Part shown: piece after piece, positions 1 through 8,521 of the stretch | Layout of the letters: every line of letters starts with the position of its first letter | Position numbering within the stretch: position 1 is the first letter of the stretch | From: an uncultured Thermomicrobiales bacterium | Lineage (GTDB): Bacteria; Chloroflexota; Chloroflexia; Thermomicrobiales; CADCWN01 | Reading direction: 5' to 3' | Length of the DNA stretch: 39,294 nt | NCBI GenBank assembly: GCA_902806415.1 | Contig: CADCWN010000314.1 | Span: 1-39,294 of the forward strand | Made by a program: the position numbers and the translations under genes | The notes under the pieces: generated by a model | The model's input: only the letters and a program-made list of their open reading frames with translations | Told to the model about the DNA's origin: nothing | The model's database searches: none

Positions 1-28
1 AGTCTTATATGGCGCTCCTTAATCGTTC

Positions 29-65
29 TCTCTCCGCGCGTCTCTGCGTCTCTGCGCCTCTGCGG
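29..65 (-). repeat. Octamer CAGAG-type tandem repeat (family B)
   Basis: An imperfect tandem of the 8-nt unit TCTCTGCG, ending in CTCTGCGG. It reads in the same orientation as the right boundary of the GxxExxY cassette near 3737-3756. No gene is visible in the 28 bases to its left, so it may be the right end of another such unit that lies mostly outside the window. No function is claimed. Confidence 0.6.
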
Positions 66-149
66 TTAAACTATTCCCCGCCCGACTTGCCAAAACGCCC
101 TGCTGCCGCCATCATCTCCACAACGGTTCGGTGACGGTGAGGGGTGGGG

Positions 150-554
150 ATGGGAGAGGTGCTCTGTCGCGGGGTGCGCGGCGCGACAACGGTCGAGACG
201 AATACCGCCGAGGCGATCGTGGCGGCGACGGGCGAACTCCTGCGGACGATGATCGAGGCGAACGCGATCGAGCAGGAGCGGGTGGCGAGCGTGCTGTTCA
301 CCACCACGATGGACCTCAATGCCGCCTTCCCGGCGGTCGCCGCGCGCGAGTTGGGCTGGACCGACATCGCCCTGCTCAACGCGCACGAGATGGCGGTCCC
401 CGGCGCGCTCACGCGCTGCATCCGCATCCTCTTGCACCTGAACACCGACCGCACGGCCAAGGAAATCCGCCACATCTATCTGCGCGAGGCGAAGAAGCTG
501 CGCCCCGACCTCGCCATGCAGGCCGGTGGCTGGAGCGAGGCCCTGGAACGGTGA
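150..554 (+). CDS. aroH: Chorismate mutase, AroH class
   Basis: Converts chorismate to prephenate, the branch point to phenylalanine and tyrosine, in the cytoplasm. The 134 residues match the length of the trimeric Bacillus-type AroH enzyme. Recognisable blocks in order are the N-terminal RGVRGATTVE, the central HEMAVPGALTRCIRI (the active-site Glu and Arg of the family) and the C-terminal IYLREAKKLRPDL (family Tyr and following Arg). The ATG at 150 follows GGTGAGGGGTGGGG; a GTG at 144 is in frame and would add two residues. The TGA stop overlaps the first unit of a heptamer repeat. The next gene, DAHP synthase, lies 111 bases downstream on the same strand, so the first and a late step of aromatic synthesis are paired here. 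Confidence 0.93.
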   Translation: MGEVLCRGVRGATTVETNTAEAIVAATGELLRTMIEANAIEQERVASVLFTTTMDLNAAFPAVAARELGWTDIALLNAHEMAVPGALTRCIRILLHLNTDRTAKEIRHIYLREAKKLRPDLAMQAGGWSEALER

Positions 555-635
555 GGTCGAAGGTCGAAGGTCGAAAAGAGCGCTTTCCATTCGGCACTCG
601 GCACGTCTCGACCTTCGACCTTCGACCTTCGACCT
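554..635. repeat. Heptamer inverted-arm element A1 (unit AGGTCGA)
   Basis: Three tandem AGGTCGA units (554-574) are followed by a 33-nt spacer and four tandem TCGACCT units (608-635), the exact reverse complement. A transcript would form a stem of at least 21 bp. The spacer ends with an ATTCGGC-ACTCGGC pair that resembles the ATTCGTC/ACTCGTC heptamers seen elsewhere in this window. It fills most of the aroH-aroF gap. Confidence 0.85.
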
Positions 636-665
636 TTCCCCCGCTATTAGAGGAGAATTATTGCG

Positions 666-1712
666 ATGATCGTTGTCATGCGGAGTGGCTTCGCGCAGGA
701 AGAGTTAGCGCGCGTCACGCAGATGGTGAGCGAGGCGGGGCTGCGCTCGCAGGTGACGCTCGGGGAGAATCAGGCGATCGTCGGGGTGATCGGCGTGCCG
801 ATCACCGATCAGTTGCAGGAGGCGTTGGAAGTCCTGCCCGGTGTCGAGCAGATCTTGCGCGTCTCGAAGCGCTATAAGCTCGCCTCGCGCGACTTCCACC
901 CGGAGAACACCCGGTTCAGTGTCGGGCCGGTGACATTCGGCGGCGACGAGATCGTGATCATCGCCGGCCCCTGCTCGGTCGAGGGCGAGGAAGAGTTCTT
1001 GCAAGCGGCCGAGCAGTCGCGCGCCGCCGGGGCGACGATGCTGCGAGGAGGAGCCTACAAGCCGCGCACCTCGCCCTACGAGTTCCGGGGGATGGGGGAG
1101 CGCGGGCTGGAGATCATGGCCGAGGCGCGCGAGAAGACCGGGCTGCCGATCATCACCGAGGTGATGACGCCCGCCGACGTGCCGCTCGTCGCCAGCTACG
1201 CCGATGTCTTGCAGATCGGCGCGCGCAACTCCCAGAACTACCTCTTGCTCGAAGCGGCGGGCGCGGCGGGCAAGCCGGTGATGCTGAAGCGCGGGATGTC
1301 GATGCTCTTCGAGGAATGGCTCCTCGCCGCCGAGTACATCATGGCGAGCGGCCAGCCGAATGTCATCCTCTGCGAGCGCGGGATCCGCACCTTCGAGACG
1401 GCGACGCGCAACACGCTCGACCTCAGCATGGTGCCGCTGGTCAAGAAGATGAGCCACCTGCCGATTGTGATCGACCCGAGCCACGGCACCGGCAAGGCCG
1501 ACCTGGTCCCGGCGATGGCGATCGCGGCGGTCGCGGCCGGGGCCGATGCGCTGATGATCGAGATGCACCCGAATCCCGACAAGGCCCTCTCGGACGGGGC
1601 GCAGTCGCTCAACCCGGCCCAGTTTGCGGACCTGACGCCGCGCCTGGAAGCGGTGGCGGGGGCGATCGGGCGGCGGCTCGCCCGACTTAACGCGGCGGTC
1701 GCGGCGGACTGA
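666..1712 (+). CDS. aroF: 3-deoxy-7-phosphoheptulonate synthase (DAHP synthase, type I beta)
   Basis: Condenses phosphoenolpyruvate with erythrose 4-phosphate, the entry step of the shikimate pathway. At 348 residues it has the long form of the I-beta class. Residues 1 to about 70 look like the ferredoxin-like (ACT-like) regulatory extension known from the Thermotoga enzyme, followed by the TIM barrel. Visible motifs include IAGPCSVE (metal cysteine), [15 protein letters not shown] (substrate binding), DPSHGTG (metal histidine), IEMHPNPD and LSDGAQS (remaining metal ligands). The ATG is preceded by AGAGGAGAATTATTGCG. Feedback control through the N-terminal domain is known in relatives and inferred here. 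The symbol is used loosely, because the class has been called aroF, aroG or aroA in different genomes. Confidence 0.95.
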   Translation: MIVVMRSGFAQEELARVTQMVSEAGLRSQVTLGENQAIVGVIGVPITDQLQEALEVLPGVEQILRVSKRYKLASRDFHPENTRFSVGPVTFGGDEIVIIAGPCSVEGEEEFLQAAEQSRAAGATMLRGGAYKPRTSPYEFRGMGERGLEIMAEAREKTGLPIITEVMTPADVPLVASYADVLQIGARNSQNYLLLEAAGAAGKPVMLKRGMSMLFEEWLLAAEYIMASGQPNVILCERGIRTFETATRNTLDLSMVPLVKKMSHLPIVIDPSHGTGKADLVPAMAIAAVAAGADALMIEMHPNPDKALSDGAQSLNPAQFADLTPRLEAVAGAIGRRLARLNAAVAAD

Positions 1713-1750
1713 GCGGTCCATTACACAAGAGCCTATTGGGGTGGCGGGAT

Positions 1751-1810
1751 GGGGATAACCCCTCCCCGCCGCTGTGGCGGCGACCCTCCCCTGAAGCGGG
1801 AGGGTTGGGG
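1751..1810 (-). repeat. Double-hairpin dispersed repeat C1
   Basis: Read on the minus strand this has CCCTCCCGCTTCAGGGGAGGG followed by a CGCCGCC...GGCGGCGGGGAGGGG hairpin. It matches the elements near 18200-18257 and 28188-28247, which lie on the plus strand. It sits in the 294-base gap between DAHP synthase and cysteine desulfurase. I see no gene in that gap. Confidence 0.75.
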
Positions 1811-1960
1811 GACGGCCACCGTGCTTCCAGGTTCTCCCCCGCGCCTCGGATGGGCGGGTGCCCTTTAAGTGGCGGAGTGCCGAGCGCAGCGAGGCGGGGG
1901 TGAGAGCCGTTTCCTCCCACACGCCATGCTGACGCAGACCACGTATCGCGCACCGACACA

Positions 1961-1998
1961 CCCCACCCCGGCTTGGCCGTTGTCGGGCCGGGGTGGGG
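1961..1998 (+). promoter_or_regulatory. Hairpin covering the ribosome binding site of the cysteine desulfurase gene
   Basis: CCCCACCCCGGC (1961-1972) pairs perfectly with GCCGGGGTGGGG (1987-1998), a 12-bp stem with a 14-nt loop. The right arm contains the G-rich Shine-Dalgarno stretch, and the ATG follows nine bases later at 2007. A stem this GC-rich would hide the ribosome binding site unless opened. The pairing is seen directly; a regulatory role is inference. Confidence 0.45.
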
Positions 1999-2006
1999 AG
2001 TAAACG

Positions 2007-3230
2007 ATGATACCTGAGATCACTTCGATGCCCGACAGCTCTTTCAACGACGCGGCGCTCGACCCCGACGCACAGACTCAAATCTATCTCGATCACGCGG
2101 CGACGACTCCGGTCGATCCGGCGGTCGTCGCCGCGATGCTGCCCCATTGGTCCGCAGGCTGGGGCAACCCGTCAAGCCTCTACGCGGCGGGGCGCGCGGC
2201 GCGGGCGGCGATTGACGACTCGCGCGCGGCGGTGGCGCGCGTCCTCGGCTGCACGCCGAACGAGATCGTCTTCACGGGCGGCGGCACGGAGGGAGATAAC
2301 CTCGCGCTGAAAGGGGTCATCGACGCGGCGCGGGCGGGGGGACAGCCGACCCATCTGATCACGACCGCGACCGAGCACCACGCCGTCCTCCACGCCGCCG
2401 ACTACCTGGAACGATTCGGCACGGCGGTCACGCGCCTGCCGGTCGATGCCGAGGGCTTCGTGGATCCGGCGGCGGTCGCGGCGGCGATCCGCCCGGAGAC
2501 GCGCCTGATCTCGGTCATGTACGCCAATAACGAGATCGGGGCGATCCAGCCGATCGCGCGGATTGCGGAGATCGCGCGACGACACAGCATCCCTTTCCAC
2601 ACCGACGCGGTCCAGGCGGCGGGCAGCCTCTCGCTCGATGTGCGTGATCTCGGCGTCGATCTCCTCTCGATCGCGGCGCACAAGTTCTACGGGCCGAAGG
2701 GGGTCGGCGCGCTCTATATCCGCAACGGCACGCCGATCCTCTATCAGCAGCAGGGCGGGCCGCAGGAGGGCGACCGGCGCGGCGGCACGGAGAATGTCGC
2801 CGGGATCGTCGGGTTGGCGACCGCGCTGACGCGCGCCGAGGTCGAGCTCCCGGCCTACAACGCCCATTGCCGCGCCCTCCGCGATCGGCTGATCGACGGT
2901 ATCCTCACCACTATCCCCGACAGCCGACTCAACGGCCCGCGCGACCAGCGCCGCCTGGCGAACAACGTCAACGTCGCCTTCGCCGGGGTCGAGGGCGAGA
3001 GCCTGATTATCGCCCTCGACCTGGCGGGGATTGCCGCCTCCAGCGGCTCGGCCTGCACTACCGGCGCGACCGAGCCGAGCCACGTCCTCCGCGCCATCGG
3101 CATCCCCGACGCCTGGATCAATGGCAGCCTCCGCCTCACCGTCGGTCGCGACAACACCGCCGCCGAGATCGACATAGTCCTCACACTCCTCCCCGGCCTC
3201 ATCACCCGCCTCCGCGCTAACTCGTGGTAA
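2007..3230 (+). CDS. Cysteine desulfurase (NifS/IscS-type class V aminotransferase)
   Basis: A PLP enzyme that takes sulfur from cysteine as a persulfide for Fe-S clusters and thiolated tRNA. The 407 residues contain YLDHAATTPVDP near the start, the PLP-binding lysine in SIAAHKFYGPKG (about Lys226), HTDAVQAAG before it, and the mobile-loop cysteine in SGSACTTG (about Cys350). The SGSAC loop is the long-loop (IscS/NifS) type rather than the short SufS type. No IscU, tRNA thiolase or regulator is adjacent, so the exact acceptor is unknown and I leave the symbol blank. Residues 1-27 before the conserved core are loosely conserved; ATG 2028 is an alternative start. Confidence 0.92.
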   Translation: MIPEITSMPDSSFNDAALDPDAQTQIYLDHAATTPVDPAVVAAMLPHWSAGWGNPSSLYAAGRAARAAIDDSRAAVARVLGCTPNEIVFTGGGTEGDNLALKGVIDAARAGGQPTHLITTATEHHAVLHAADYLERFGTAVTRLPVDAEGFVDPAAVAAAIRPETRLISVMYANNEIGAIQPIARIAEIARRHSIPFHTDAVQAAGSLSLDVRDLGVDLLSIAAHKFYGPKGVGALYIRNGTPILYQQQGGPQEGDRRGGTENVAGIVGLATALTRAEVELPAYNAHCRALRDRLIDGILTTIPDSRLNGPRDQRRLANNVNVAFAGVEGESLIIALDLAGIAASSGSACTTGATEPSHVLRAIGIPDAWINGSLRLTVGRDNTAAEIDIVLTLLPGLITRLRANSW

Positions 3231-3237
3231 AGTGCGC

Positions 3238-3756
3238 TTCACCGCAGAGACGCAGAGACGCAGAGCGTCGCAGAGAGGCAAAGCCGTCGAGAGGGTTGTG
3301 ATGCAACAGCTGGCGCGGTGGACGACGATGAAAGATCTGACGAACGACATTATCGGCGCGGCGGTAGAGGTACACCGTTATCTCGGCCCGGGGCTTTTGG
3401 AATCAACGTACCAGGAGTGCTTGTGCCAGGAGCTACTGCTGAGGGACATTCCATATCAGCGCCAAGTTCCTCTACGTCTGCACTACAAAGGCGTCGACAT
3501 AGAAGATAAGCATCGCGTCGATCTATTGGTGGCCGAGCGAGTGATACTCGAACTGAAAACGGTCGAGGGCCTTCTACCAGTCCATGACGCACAACTGCTC
3601 AGCTATCTACGTCTTGGCCGCTGGCCGATAGGCTTGCTGATCAATTTCCACGTCCCTGTCCTCGCCGAAGGAATCCGCCGAAAGGTCTGGCAGTATAAGG
3701 AGTAGGTTCTTCGTTTCGTCCTCCCTCTCTGCGCCACTCTGCGTCTCTGCGGTGAA
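3238..3756. mobile_element. Candidate cassette: GxxExxY gene bounded by perfect 20-bp inverted repeats
   Basis: TTCACCGCAGAGACGCAGAG at 3238-3257 is repeated perfectly in inverse orientation at 3737-3756. Both ends continue inward as degenerate copies of the same 8-nt unit. The only gene inside is the GxxExxY protein. GC in two 60-base lines of that gene is 53%, against 72% in a line of the next gene, which suggests recent arrival. No transposase and no clear target duplication are visible. That it moves as a unit is inference. Confidence 0.5.
3328..3705 (+). CDS. GxxExxY family protein (PD-(D/E)XK nuclease-like)
   Basis: A 125-residue protein starting MKDLTNDIIGAAVEVHRYLG. It carries the family signature as GLLESTY and a nuclease-like core in which HRVDLLV is followed by VILELKT, the D...ExK arrangement of PD-(D/E)XK folds. 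It ends with the family-typical PIGLLINFHVP. No function is established for this family to my knowledge. I chose ATG 3328, where similarity to the family begins; ATG 3301 and GTG 3232 are in frame, but the latter would translate the inverted repeat. Codon use and GC differ visibly from the flanking genes, and the gene lies wholly between inverted repeats. Confidence 0.85.
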   Translation: MKDLTNDIIGAAVEVHRYLGPGLLESTYQECLCQELLLRDIPYQRQVPLRLHYKGVDIEDKHRVDLLVAERVILELKTVEGLLPVHDAQLLSYLRLGRWPIGLLINFHVPVLAEGIRRKVWQYKE

Positions 3757-3771
3757 AAAAGGAGGTATCTC

Positions 3772-4890
3772 GTGGTCGATACGTTTCGCAGCAACCTGAT
3801 CGGTCAGGAACTCGCGGCGGTGGACACCCCGGCGCTGACCATCGATCTCGACGCGATGGAGCACAATCTCCGCACAATGGCAGACTTCTTCGCCGACAAG
3901 AAGGCGAAGCTGCGCCCGCACGCCAAGACCCACAAGAGCCCCGTGATCGCCCACAAGCAGCTGGCGCTCGGCGCGGTCGGGATCACCTGCGCCAAGCTCG
4001 GCGAGGCCGAGGTGATGGTCGAGGCGGGGGTGCGCGACGTCCTCGTCGCCAACCAGATCGTCGGGCCGCTGAAGATCGCCCGCCTGATCGGGCTGCTCCA
4101 CCACGGGCGCGTCACCGTCGCGGTCGACGACCCGGCCAATCTGCGCGATCTGGCGCGGGCGGCGGGCGCACAAGGGGTGACTCTCGACGTGCTGATCGAG
4201 GTTAATACCGGGATGGACCGCTGCGGGGTCGAACCGGGCGCGGAGGCGGTGACGCTGGCGAAGATCGCCGCCGATCTCCCCGGTATCCGCTTCCGGGGGA
4301 TCCAGGCGTATGAAGGGCATTTGGTCAACATCGCCGCCGAGGATGATCGGGCGGCGCGCGTCCGCGCGGCGATGGCCCCGATCGTCGAGACGCGCGGGCA
4401 GATCGAGGCGGCGGGGCTCCCGGTCGAGATCGTCTCCGGCGGCGGCACCGGCACCTTCGCGATGACCGGCACGGTCGAGGGGTTCGACGAGGTCCAGGCC
4501 GGATCGTACGTTTTCATGGACACGAAGTACGGCGAGGTCGGCGGAATCGGCGAGCGGTTCCGCCCCGCGCTGACGGTGCTGGCGACGATCATCAGCCGCC
4601 CGACCGCCGAGCGCGCCGTGATCGACATCGGTCGCAAGACGCTGGGGACGGATCACGGCACGCCGCAACTCCTCGGTCACGAGGCCGACGCGCAGTTCGC
4701 GGGCTTCTCGGAGGAGCACACCAAGCTGACCCTCAGCGGCGCGGCGCGCGACCTGCGTCCCGGCGATCAGGTGCGGATCATCCCCGGCCACGGCTGCACG
4801 ACGGTCAACCTCTACGATCGCTACGTCGGCGAGCGCGGCGGGATCGTCGAGGCGATCTGGCCGATCGCCGGGCGCGGGCGGGCACAATAA
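3772..4890 (+). CDS. D-threonine aldolase / D-serine dehydratase-type PLP enzyme
   Basis: A fold-III (alanine racemase N-terminal) PLP enzyme of 372 residues acting on D-amino acids or D-3-hydroxy amino acids. DTPALTIDLDAMEHN opens the barrel, the PLP lysine lies in LRPHAKTHKSP, and GIQAYEGH and SGGGTGTF bind phosphate and substrate. The C-terminal metal site reads PGHGCTTVNLYD (about His340 and Cys342). A His-x-Cys zinc pair is known from eukaryotic D-serine dehydratase, whereas characterised D-threonine aldolases use His-x-Asp, so dehydratase activity is plausible but not settled. The GTG start has a strong AAAGGAGG eight bases upstream; that site directly abuts the right repeat of the preceding cassette. 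Confidence 0.85.
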   Translation: MVDTFRSNLIGQELAAVDTPALTIDLDAMEHNLRTMADFFADKKAKLRPHAKTHKSPVIAHKQLALGAVGITCAKLGEAEVMVEAGVRDVLVANQIVGPLKIARLIGLLHHGRVTVAVDDPANLRDLARAAGAQGVTLDVLIEVNTGMDRCGVEPGAEAVTLAKIAADLPGIRFRGIQAYEGHLVNIAAEDDRAARVRAAMAPIVETRGQIEAAGLPVEIVSGGGTGTFAMTGTVEGFDEVQAGSYVFMDTKYGEVGGIGERFRPALTVLATIISRPTAERAVIDIGRKTLGTDHGTPQLLGHEADAQFAGFSEEHTKLTLSGAARDLRPGDQVRIIPGHGCTTVNLYDRYVGERGGIVEAIWPIAGRGRAQ

Positions 4891-4927
4891 GCGCGCCCGA
4901 TCCGGGCGAGTGCCACAAGGAGGGATC

Positions 4928-5386
4928 ATGTCTCGCGTCAGGGCATTCTTCGGTGACCTCTTCCTGCGCCGCCCCGCCCGTAAGCGGTCGCTGGAGGAGC
5001 ATCTGGCGGTGTTGGAAAAGTCGGGCGAGGCCCTCCAGGCGCGCGCGGCGCGCGCTGCCGCGACCGACGCCAACCGCGCCCATCTGCGCCACATCATCGG
5101 CATCGAGCGCTGGGGCCAGCGGCGACTCGGGACAATCCTGGGGCAACCACCGATAGCTGATGAGTCCGACAGTTACCAGCCAGCCGCCGCACTCGACTGG
5201 CCGACATTGCGCGAAGAACTGATCAGGACGCGCCAGGAGACGGTCACACTCGGTCGGCAGATCGCGGCGCGCGGGATCGACGATGCCGTTACCGCGCGGC
5301 ACAACGACATCGGCGCCCTGAACGCGCGCGAGTGGCTTCGCTACCTCGCGGTACACGCCCGCGTGGAGAGCTTGCGCCTGCGCTGA
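4928..5386 (+). CDS. DinB-like four-helix bundle protein
   Basis: A 152-residue protein that looks all-helical. LRHIIGIERWGQRRLG, ARHNDIGALNAREW and YLAVHARVESLRLR place histidines in the pattern of the DinB/YfiT superfamily, whose members bind a metal with three histidines and often act in thiol-dependent detoxification or transfer. The ATG at 4928 is preceded by AAGGAGGGATC. It follows the D-amino acid enzyme by 37 bases on the same strand and may be cotranscribed. The actual substrate cannot be read from the sequence. Confidence 0.6.
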   Translation: MSRVRAFFGDLFLRRPARKRSLEEHLAVLEKSGEALQARAARAAATDANRAHLRHIIGIERWGQRRLGTILGQPPIADESDSYQPAAALDWPTLREELIRTRQETVTLGRQIAARGIDDAVTARHNDIGALNAREWLRYLAVHARVESLRLR

Positions 5387-5415
5387 AGTCCCAACCTACG
5401 AGATCGAGGAGATGG

Positions 5416-6012
5416 CTACCCCGCGTCGTCGCCTTCGGCCGCCGACGGGGCAAAGGGGATGCCCGCGAAGAGGCGATCGAGCGGCAGGGCGAAGCCAGGG
5501 AGTAGCGGACTCGTCAGGGTAGCTCCAGGGCCGAGTGTGGCGACGGGCACGAGGAACGCGCCATCGCGCCGATAGACCTCGATCGCGTGCCGGGGCCAGT
5601 CGGCGATCCAGTACTCATCCACCCCGCGCCTGGCATACAGCTTCAGCTTCGTCTCGCGGTCGCGCAGGATATTCTTGCGCCCCGGCGATAGCACCTCGAC
5701 CACCAGTTCCGGCGCGGCGCGCAGCTTGCCGCCCTCCAGGATACGCGCCAGTCGCTCCCGGCTGGCCCAGGTCACGTCGGGAGCAACATCATCGTCGTCC
5801 GCGAAGATGAGGCCCGGCGCGACTGCGGCCAAACCTGCTCCCGTCGGCGCACCCCATGTATCGAGCGCCCCGCTCAAACGGCCGCAGAAGACCTGATGGT
5901 AGAAGTGCGGCTGAGTCGACACGAACAGCTCCCCATCGATAATCTCGCGGCGCTTCCCATCCTCAGGGAAATTCGCGAGATCGGCGGAGGTCCAGCGTAG
6001 CGCGGTATCCAT
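5416..6012 (-). CDS. Uma2 family protein (DUF820, restriction-endonuclease-like fold)
   Basis: A 198-residue protein with the Uma2 order: N-terminal [42 protein letters not shown] and [17 protein letters not shown]. The D...E-x-V core corresponds to the PD-(D/E)XK fold. The family is abundant in Chloroflexota and Cyanobacteria and is mostly uncharacterised; a link to mobile DNA is often suspected. The ATG at 6012 has GGGGAAGAG just upstream; an upstream extension is possible but weak. It converges with the DinB-like gene and diverges from uvrB. The final stretch, rich in Ala and Asp, is loosely conserved. Confidence 0.85.
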   Translation of the reverse strand: MDTALRWTSADLANFPEDGKRREIIDGELFVSTQPHFYHQVFCGRLSGALDTWGAPTGAGLAAVAPGLIFADDDDVAPDVTWASRERLARILEGGKLRAAPELVVEVLSPGRKNILRDRETKLKLYARRGVDEYWIADWPRHAIEVYRRDGAFLVPVATLGPGATLTSPLLPGFALPLDRLFAGIPFAPSAAEGDDAG

Positions 6013-6160
6013 GCTCTTCCCCTGCTTCTGATCGCTGGTGCCGGAGGGCAAAATGACGATTTCGATCACAGTATACGCGATGTGCCGCGCCGACATTCGC
6101 CGCCCGCGCGCCCGCCCATCCACCCCGTTGAGAGCCCGGCCAGCGGGAACGAAGTCGCTC

Positions 6161-6188
6161 TGGAAATGACGAACGTACGCGCTATAAT
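6161..6188 (+). promoter_or_regulatory. Candidate uvrB promoter
   Basis: A perfect TATAAT at 6183-6188 has a weak TGGAAA 16 bases upstream. A second possible -10, TATACT, lies at 6226-6231. Either would give an untranslated leader of about 65-110 bases before the GTG at 6304. I see no convincing LexA-type operator. Confidence 0.35.
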
Positions 6189-6303
6189 GAGACGCCCGAA
6201 GCGGGAGAAAGTCGCGATGATTTGGTATACTTTACCCTGTTATTGCCCCTCTGCCGACGCCCAAGATTGTGGCGAGGCGCGGTCTGCTCAGGAGGAGGAA
6301 AAC

Positions 6304-8454
6304 GTGCCGGATTTCAGAGTTGACTCGCCCTTCGAGCCGACCGGCGACCAGCCGAAAGCGATCGCTGAACTGGCCGATGGCCTCAATGCGGGGCTGAAGC
6401 ATCAGACGTTGCTCGGCGTCACCGGCTCGGGCAAGACCTACACGATGTCGAAGGTGATCGAGCGGGTCCAGCGACCGACCCTCATCCTCGCCCACAACAA
6501 GACCCTCGCGGCGCAGCTCTACTCCGAGTTCAAGGAGTTCTTCCCGCAGAACGCGGTCGAGTACTTCGTCTCCTACTATGACTACTATCAGCCGGAGGCG
6601 TATGTCGCGCGCTCCGATACCTACATCGAGAAGGAATCCCAGGTCAACGAGGAGATCGACCGCCTGCGCCACGCGGCGACCCGCTCGCTCCTCACGCGGC
6701 GTGACACGATCATCGTCGCCTCGGTCTCCTGCATCTACGGCATCGGCTCGCCGGAAGAATATGGCAAGACGATCGTCTCACTGAAGCGCGGCGAGGTCGT
6801 GCGGCGCGACAAGGTGCTGCGCCACCTGATCGACATCCAGTACGAGCGCAACGATGTCAACTTCGTGCGCGGCACCTTCCGCGTGCGGGGCGACACCCTC
6901 GAAATCTTCCCGGCCTACGAGCAGGTCGCCCTGCGCATCTCCTTCTTCGGCGACGAGATCGAGCGGATCGTCGAGGTCGATCCGCTGACCGGCGAGGTCC
7001 TGGTCGAGCGGACGCAGACCGACATCTACCCGGCCAAGCACTTCGTCACCACCGAGGAGAAGCTGCGCGAGGCGGTCAAGGATATCGAGGCCGAGCTAGC
7101 AGCGCGGCTGAAGGAGATGGAAGGCCAAGGCAAGATCCTGGAGGCCGCGCGGCTGAAGCAGCGCACGACCTATGACCTAGAGATGCTGCAGCAGGTCGGC
7201 TACTGCAACGGCGTCGAGAACTACTCGCGCCACCTCGCGCGGCGCGGGCAGGGCGAGCAGCCGTGGACCCTCCTCGATTACTTCCCCGACGACTACCTGG
7301 TGATGGTCGATGAGTCGCACATCTCGCTGCCGCAAGTGCGCGGGATGTACGGCGGCGACCGCAGCCGCAAGGAGATCCTGGTCGATTACGGCTTCCGCCT
7401 CCCCTCGGCCCTCGACAACCGCCCGCTGATGTTCGACGAGTTCATGGCCCATCTCCGGCAGGCGGTCTACGTCTCGGCGACGCCGGGGCCGTTCGAGTAC
7501 GAGCACAGCGAACGGGTGGTGCAGCAGGTCATCCGCCCGACCGGGCTGATCGACCCGGAGATCAGCGTGCGCCCGACCGCCGGGCAGATCGATGACCTCC
7601 TGGCCGAGACCCACGCACGGATCAAGAAAGGCCAGCGCGTCCTGATGACGACGCTGACGAAGCGGATGGCGGAGGACCTGACGGACTATCTGAAAGAAGC
7701 CGGTATCCGCACCCAATATCTCCACCACGACATCGAGACGCTGGAACGGGTGGAAATCCTGCGCGACCTCCGGTTCGGGGTCTACGATGTCGTCGTCGGG
7801 ATCAACCTCCTGCGTGAGGGGCTCGACCTGCCGGAAGTCTCGCTGGTCGTTATCCTCGACGCCGACAAGGAAGGGTTCTTGCGCTCCGAAGGGGCGCTTA
7901 TCCAGACGATCGGGCGCGCGGCGCGGCATATCGAGGGTCAGGTGATCCTCTATGCCGACAACATGACCGGCTCGATGGACCGCGCGATCAGCGAGACCTA
8001 CCGTCGTCGCGCTATCCAGCAGGCGTACAACGAAGAACACGGGATCGTCCCGCGCGGCGTCAGCAAGGCGATCAAGGATCTCACCGACCGGGTGCGCCAG
8101 GTCGCCGAGGAGAGCGGCGCTTACGACGCGAAGGGCGGCGACGGTGCCGGTGTGATCGCCGAGTTGCCGAAGGACGAGTTGGCCCGGATCATCCGCGACC
8201 TGGAAGGTCAGATGAAGCAGTCGGCCAAGATGCTCGAATTCGAGAAGGCCGGGCAGTTCCGCGATCAGATCATCGAACTCCGCAAAGTGATGGAGGGCAA
8301 CCCCGGCGATCTGGTGAAGCACGTCGTCAATATCGACGCGACGGCCAAGCAGCCGAACGGCAAGGGCCGGGAGAAGGCTGCGGCGGGGGCGGCATCGAAC
8401 GGCGACAAGAGCGGCGGCAAGGCCGCGCCGCGTCGTCGCTCGCGCTATTCGTAA
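6304..8454 (+). CDS. uvrB: Excinuclease ABC subunit UvrB
   Basis: The damage-verifying helicase of nucleotide excision repair, working between UvrA and UvrC. The 716 residues include [11 protein letters not shown] (Q motif), the Walker [11 protein letters not shown] (about Lys44), the beta-hairpin [11 protein letters not shown] that clamps one strand, the Walker B region MVDESH, VSATPG, the helicase motif with REGLDLPE, and [11 protein letters not shown]-terminal UVR domain, [14 protein letters not shown], binds UvrC. A tail of about 35 residues rich in Lys, Gly, Ala and Arg follows and is longer than usual. The GTG at 6304 is preceded by CAGGAGGAGGAAAAC and starts the conserved N-terminus; upstream in-frame codons are not family-like. 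It is monocistronic and ends at a strong terminator. Confidence 0.97.
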   Translation: MPDFRVDSPFEPTGDQPKAIAELADGLNAGLKHQTLLGVTGSGKTYTMSKVIERVQRPTLILAHNKTLAAQLYSEFKEFFPQNAVEYFVSYYDYYQPEAYVARSDTYIEKESQVNEEIDRLRHAATRSLLTRRDTIIVASVSCIYGIGSPEEYGKTIVSLKRGEVVRRDKVLRHLIDIQYERNDVNFVRGTFRVRGDTLEIFPAYEQVALRISFFGDEIERIVEVDPLTGEVLVERTQTDIYPAKHFVTTEEKLREAVKDIEAELAARLKEMEGQGKILEAARLKQRTTYDLEMLQQVGYCNGVENYSRHLARRGQGEQPWTLLDYFPDDYLVMVDESHISLPQVRGMYGGDRSRKEILVDYGFRLPSALDNRPLMFDEFMAHLRQAVYVSATPGPFEYEHSERVVQQVIRPTGLIDPEISVRPTAGQIDDLLAETHARIKKGQRVLMTTLTKRMAEDLTDYLKEAGIRTQYLHHDIETLERVEILRDLRFGVYDVVVGINLLREGLDLPEVSLVVILDADKEGFLRSEGALIQTIGRAARHIEGQVILYADNMTGSMDRAISETYRRRAIQQAYNEEHGIVPRGVSKAIKDLTDRVRQVAEESGAYDAKGGDGAGVIAELPKDELARIIRDLEGQMKQSAKMLEFEKAGQFRDQIIELRKVMEGNPGDLVKHVVNIDATAKQPNGKGREKAAAGAASNGDKSGGKAAPRRRSRYS

Positions 8455-8485
8455 ACGCTACCAATCCGGGCGGTCAATCGGCACC

Positions 8486-8521
8486 GAGGGGGATGAGCCT
8501 GATGATAGGCTCATCCCCCTC
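8486..8521 (+). terminator. Hairpin terminator of uvrB
   Basis: A perfect 15-bp stem (8486-8500 with 8507-8521) closes on the loop GATGAT, 31 bases after the uvrB stop. There is no clear U-run, so it may act as a strong hairpin or transcript stabiliser rather than a classical intrinsic terminator. Confidence 0.7.

Noticed and set aside
3232-3327. N-terminal extension of the GxxExxY protein from GTG 3232
   Set aside because: It would translate the inverted repeat into an Arg- and Gln-rich stretch. Family similarity begins at ATG 3328.
6120-6303. LexA/SOS operator upstream of uvrB
   Set aside because: No intact GAAC-N4-GTTC or CTG-N10-CAG palindrome was found.
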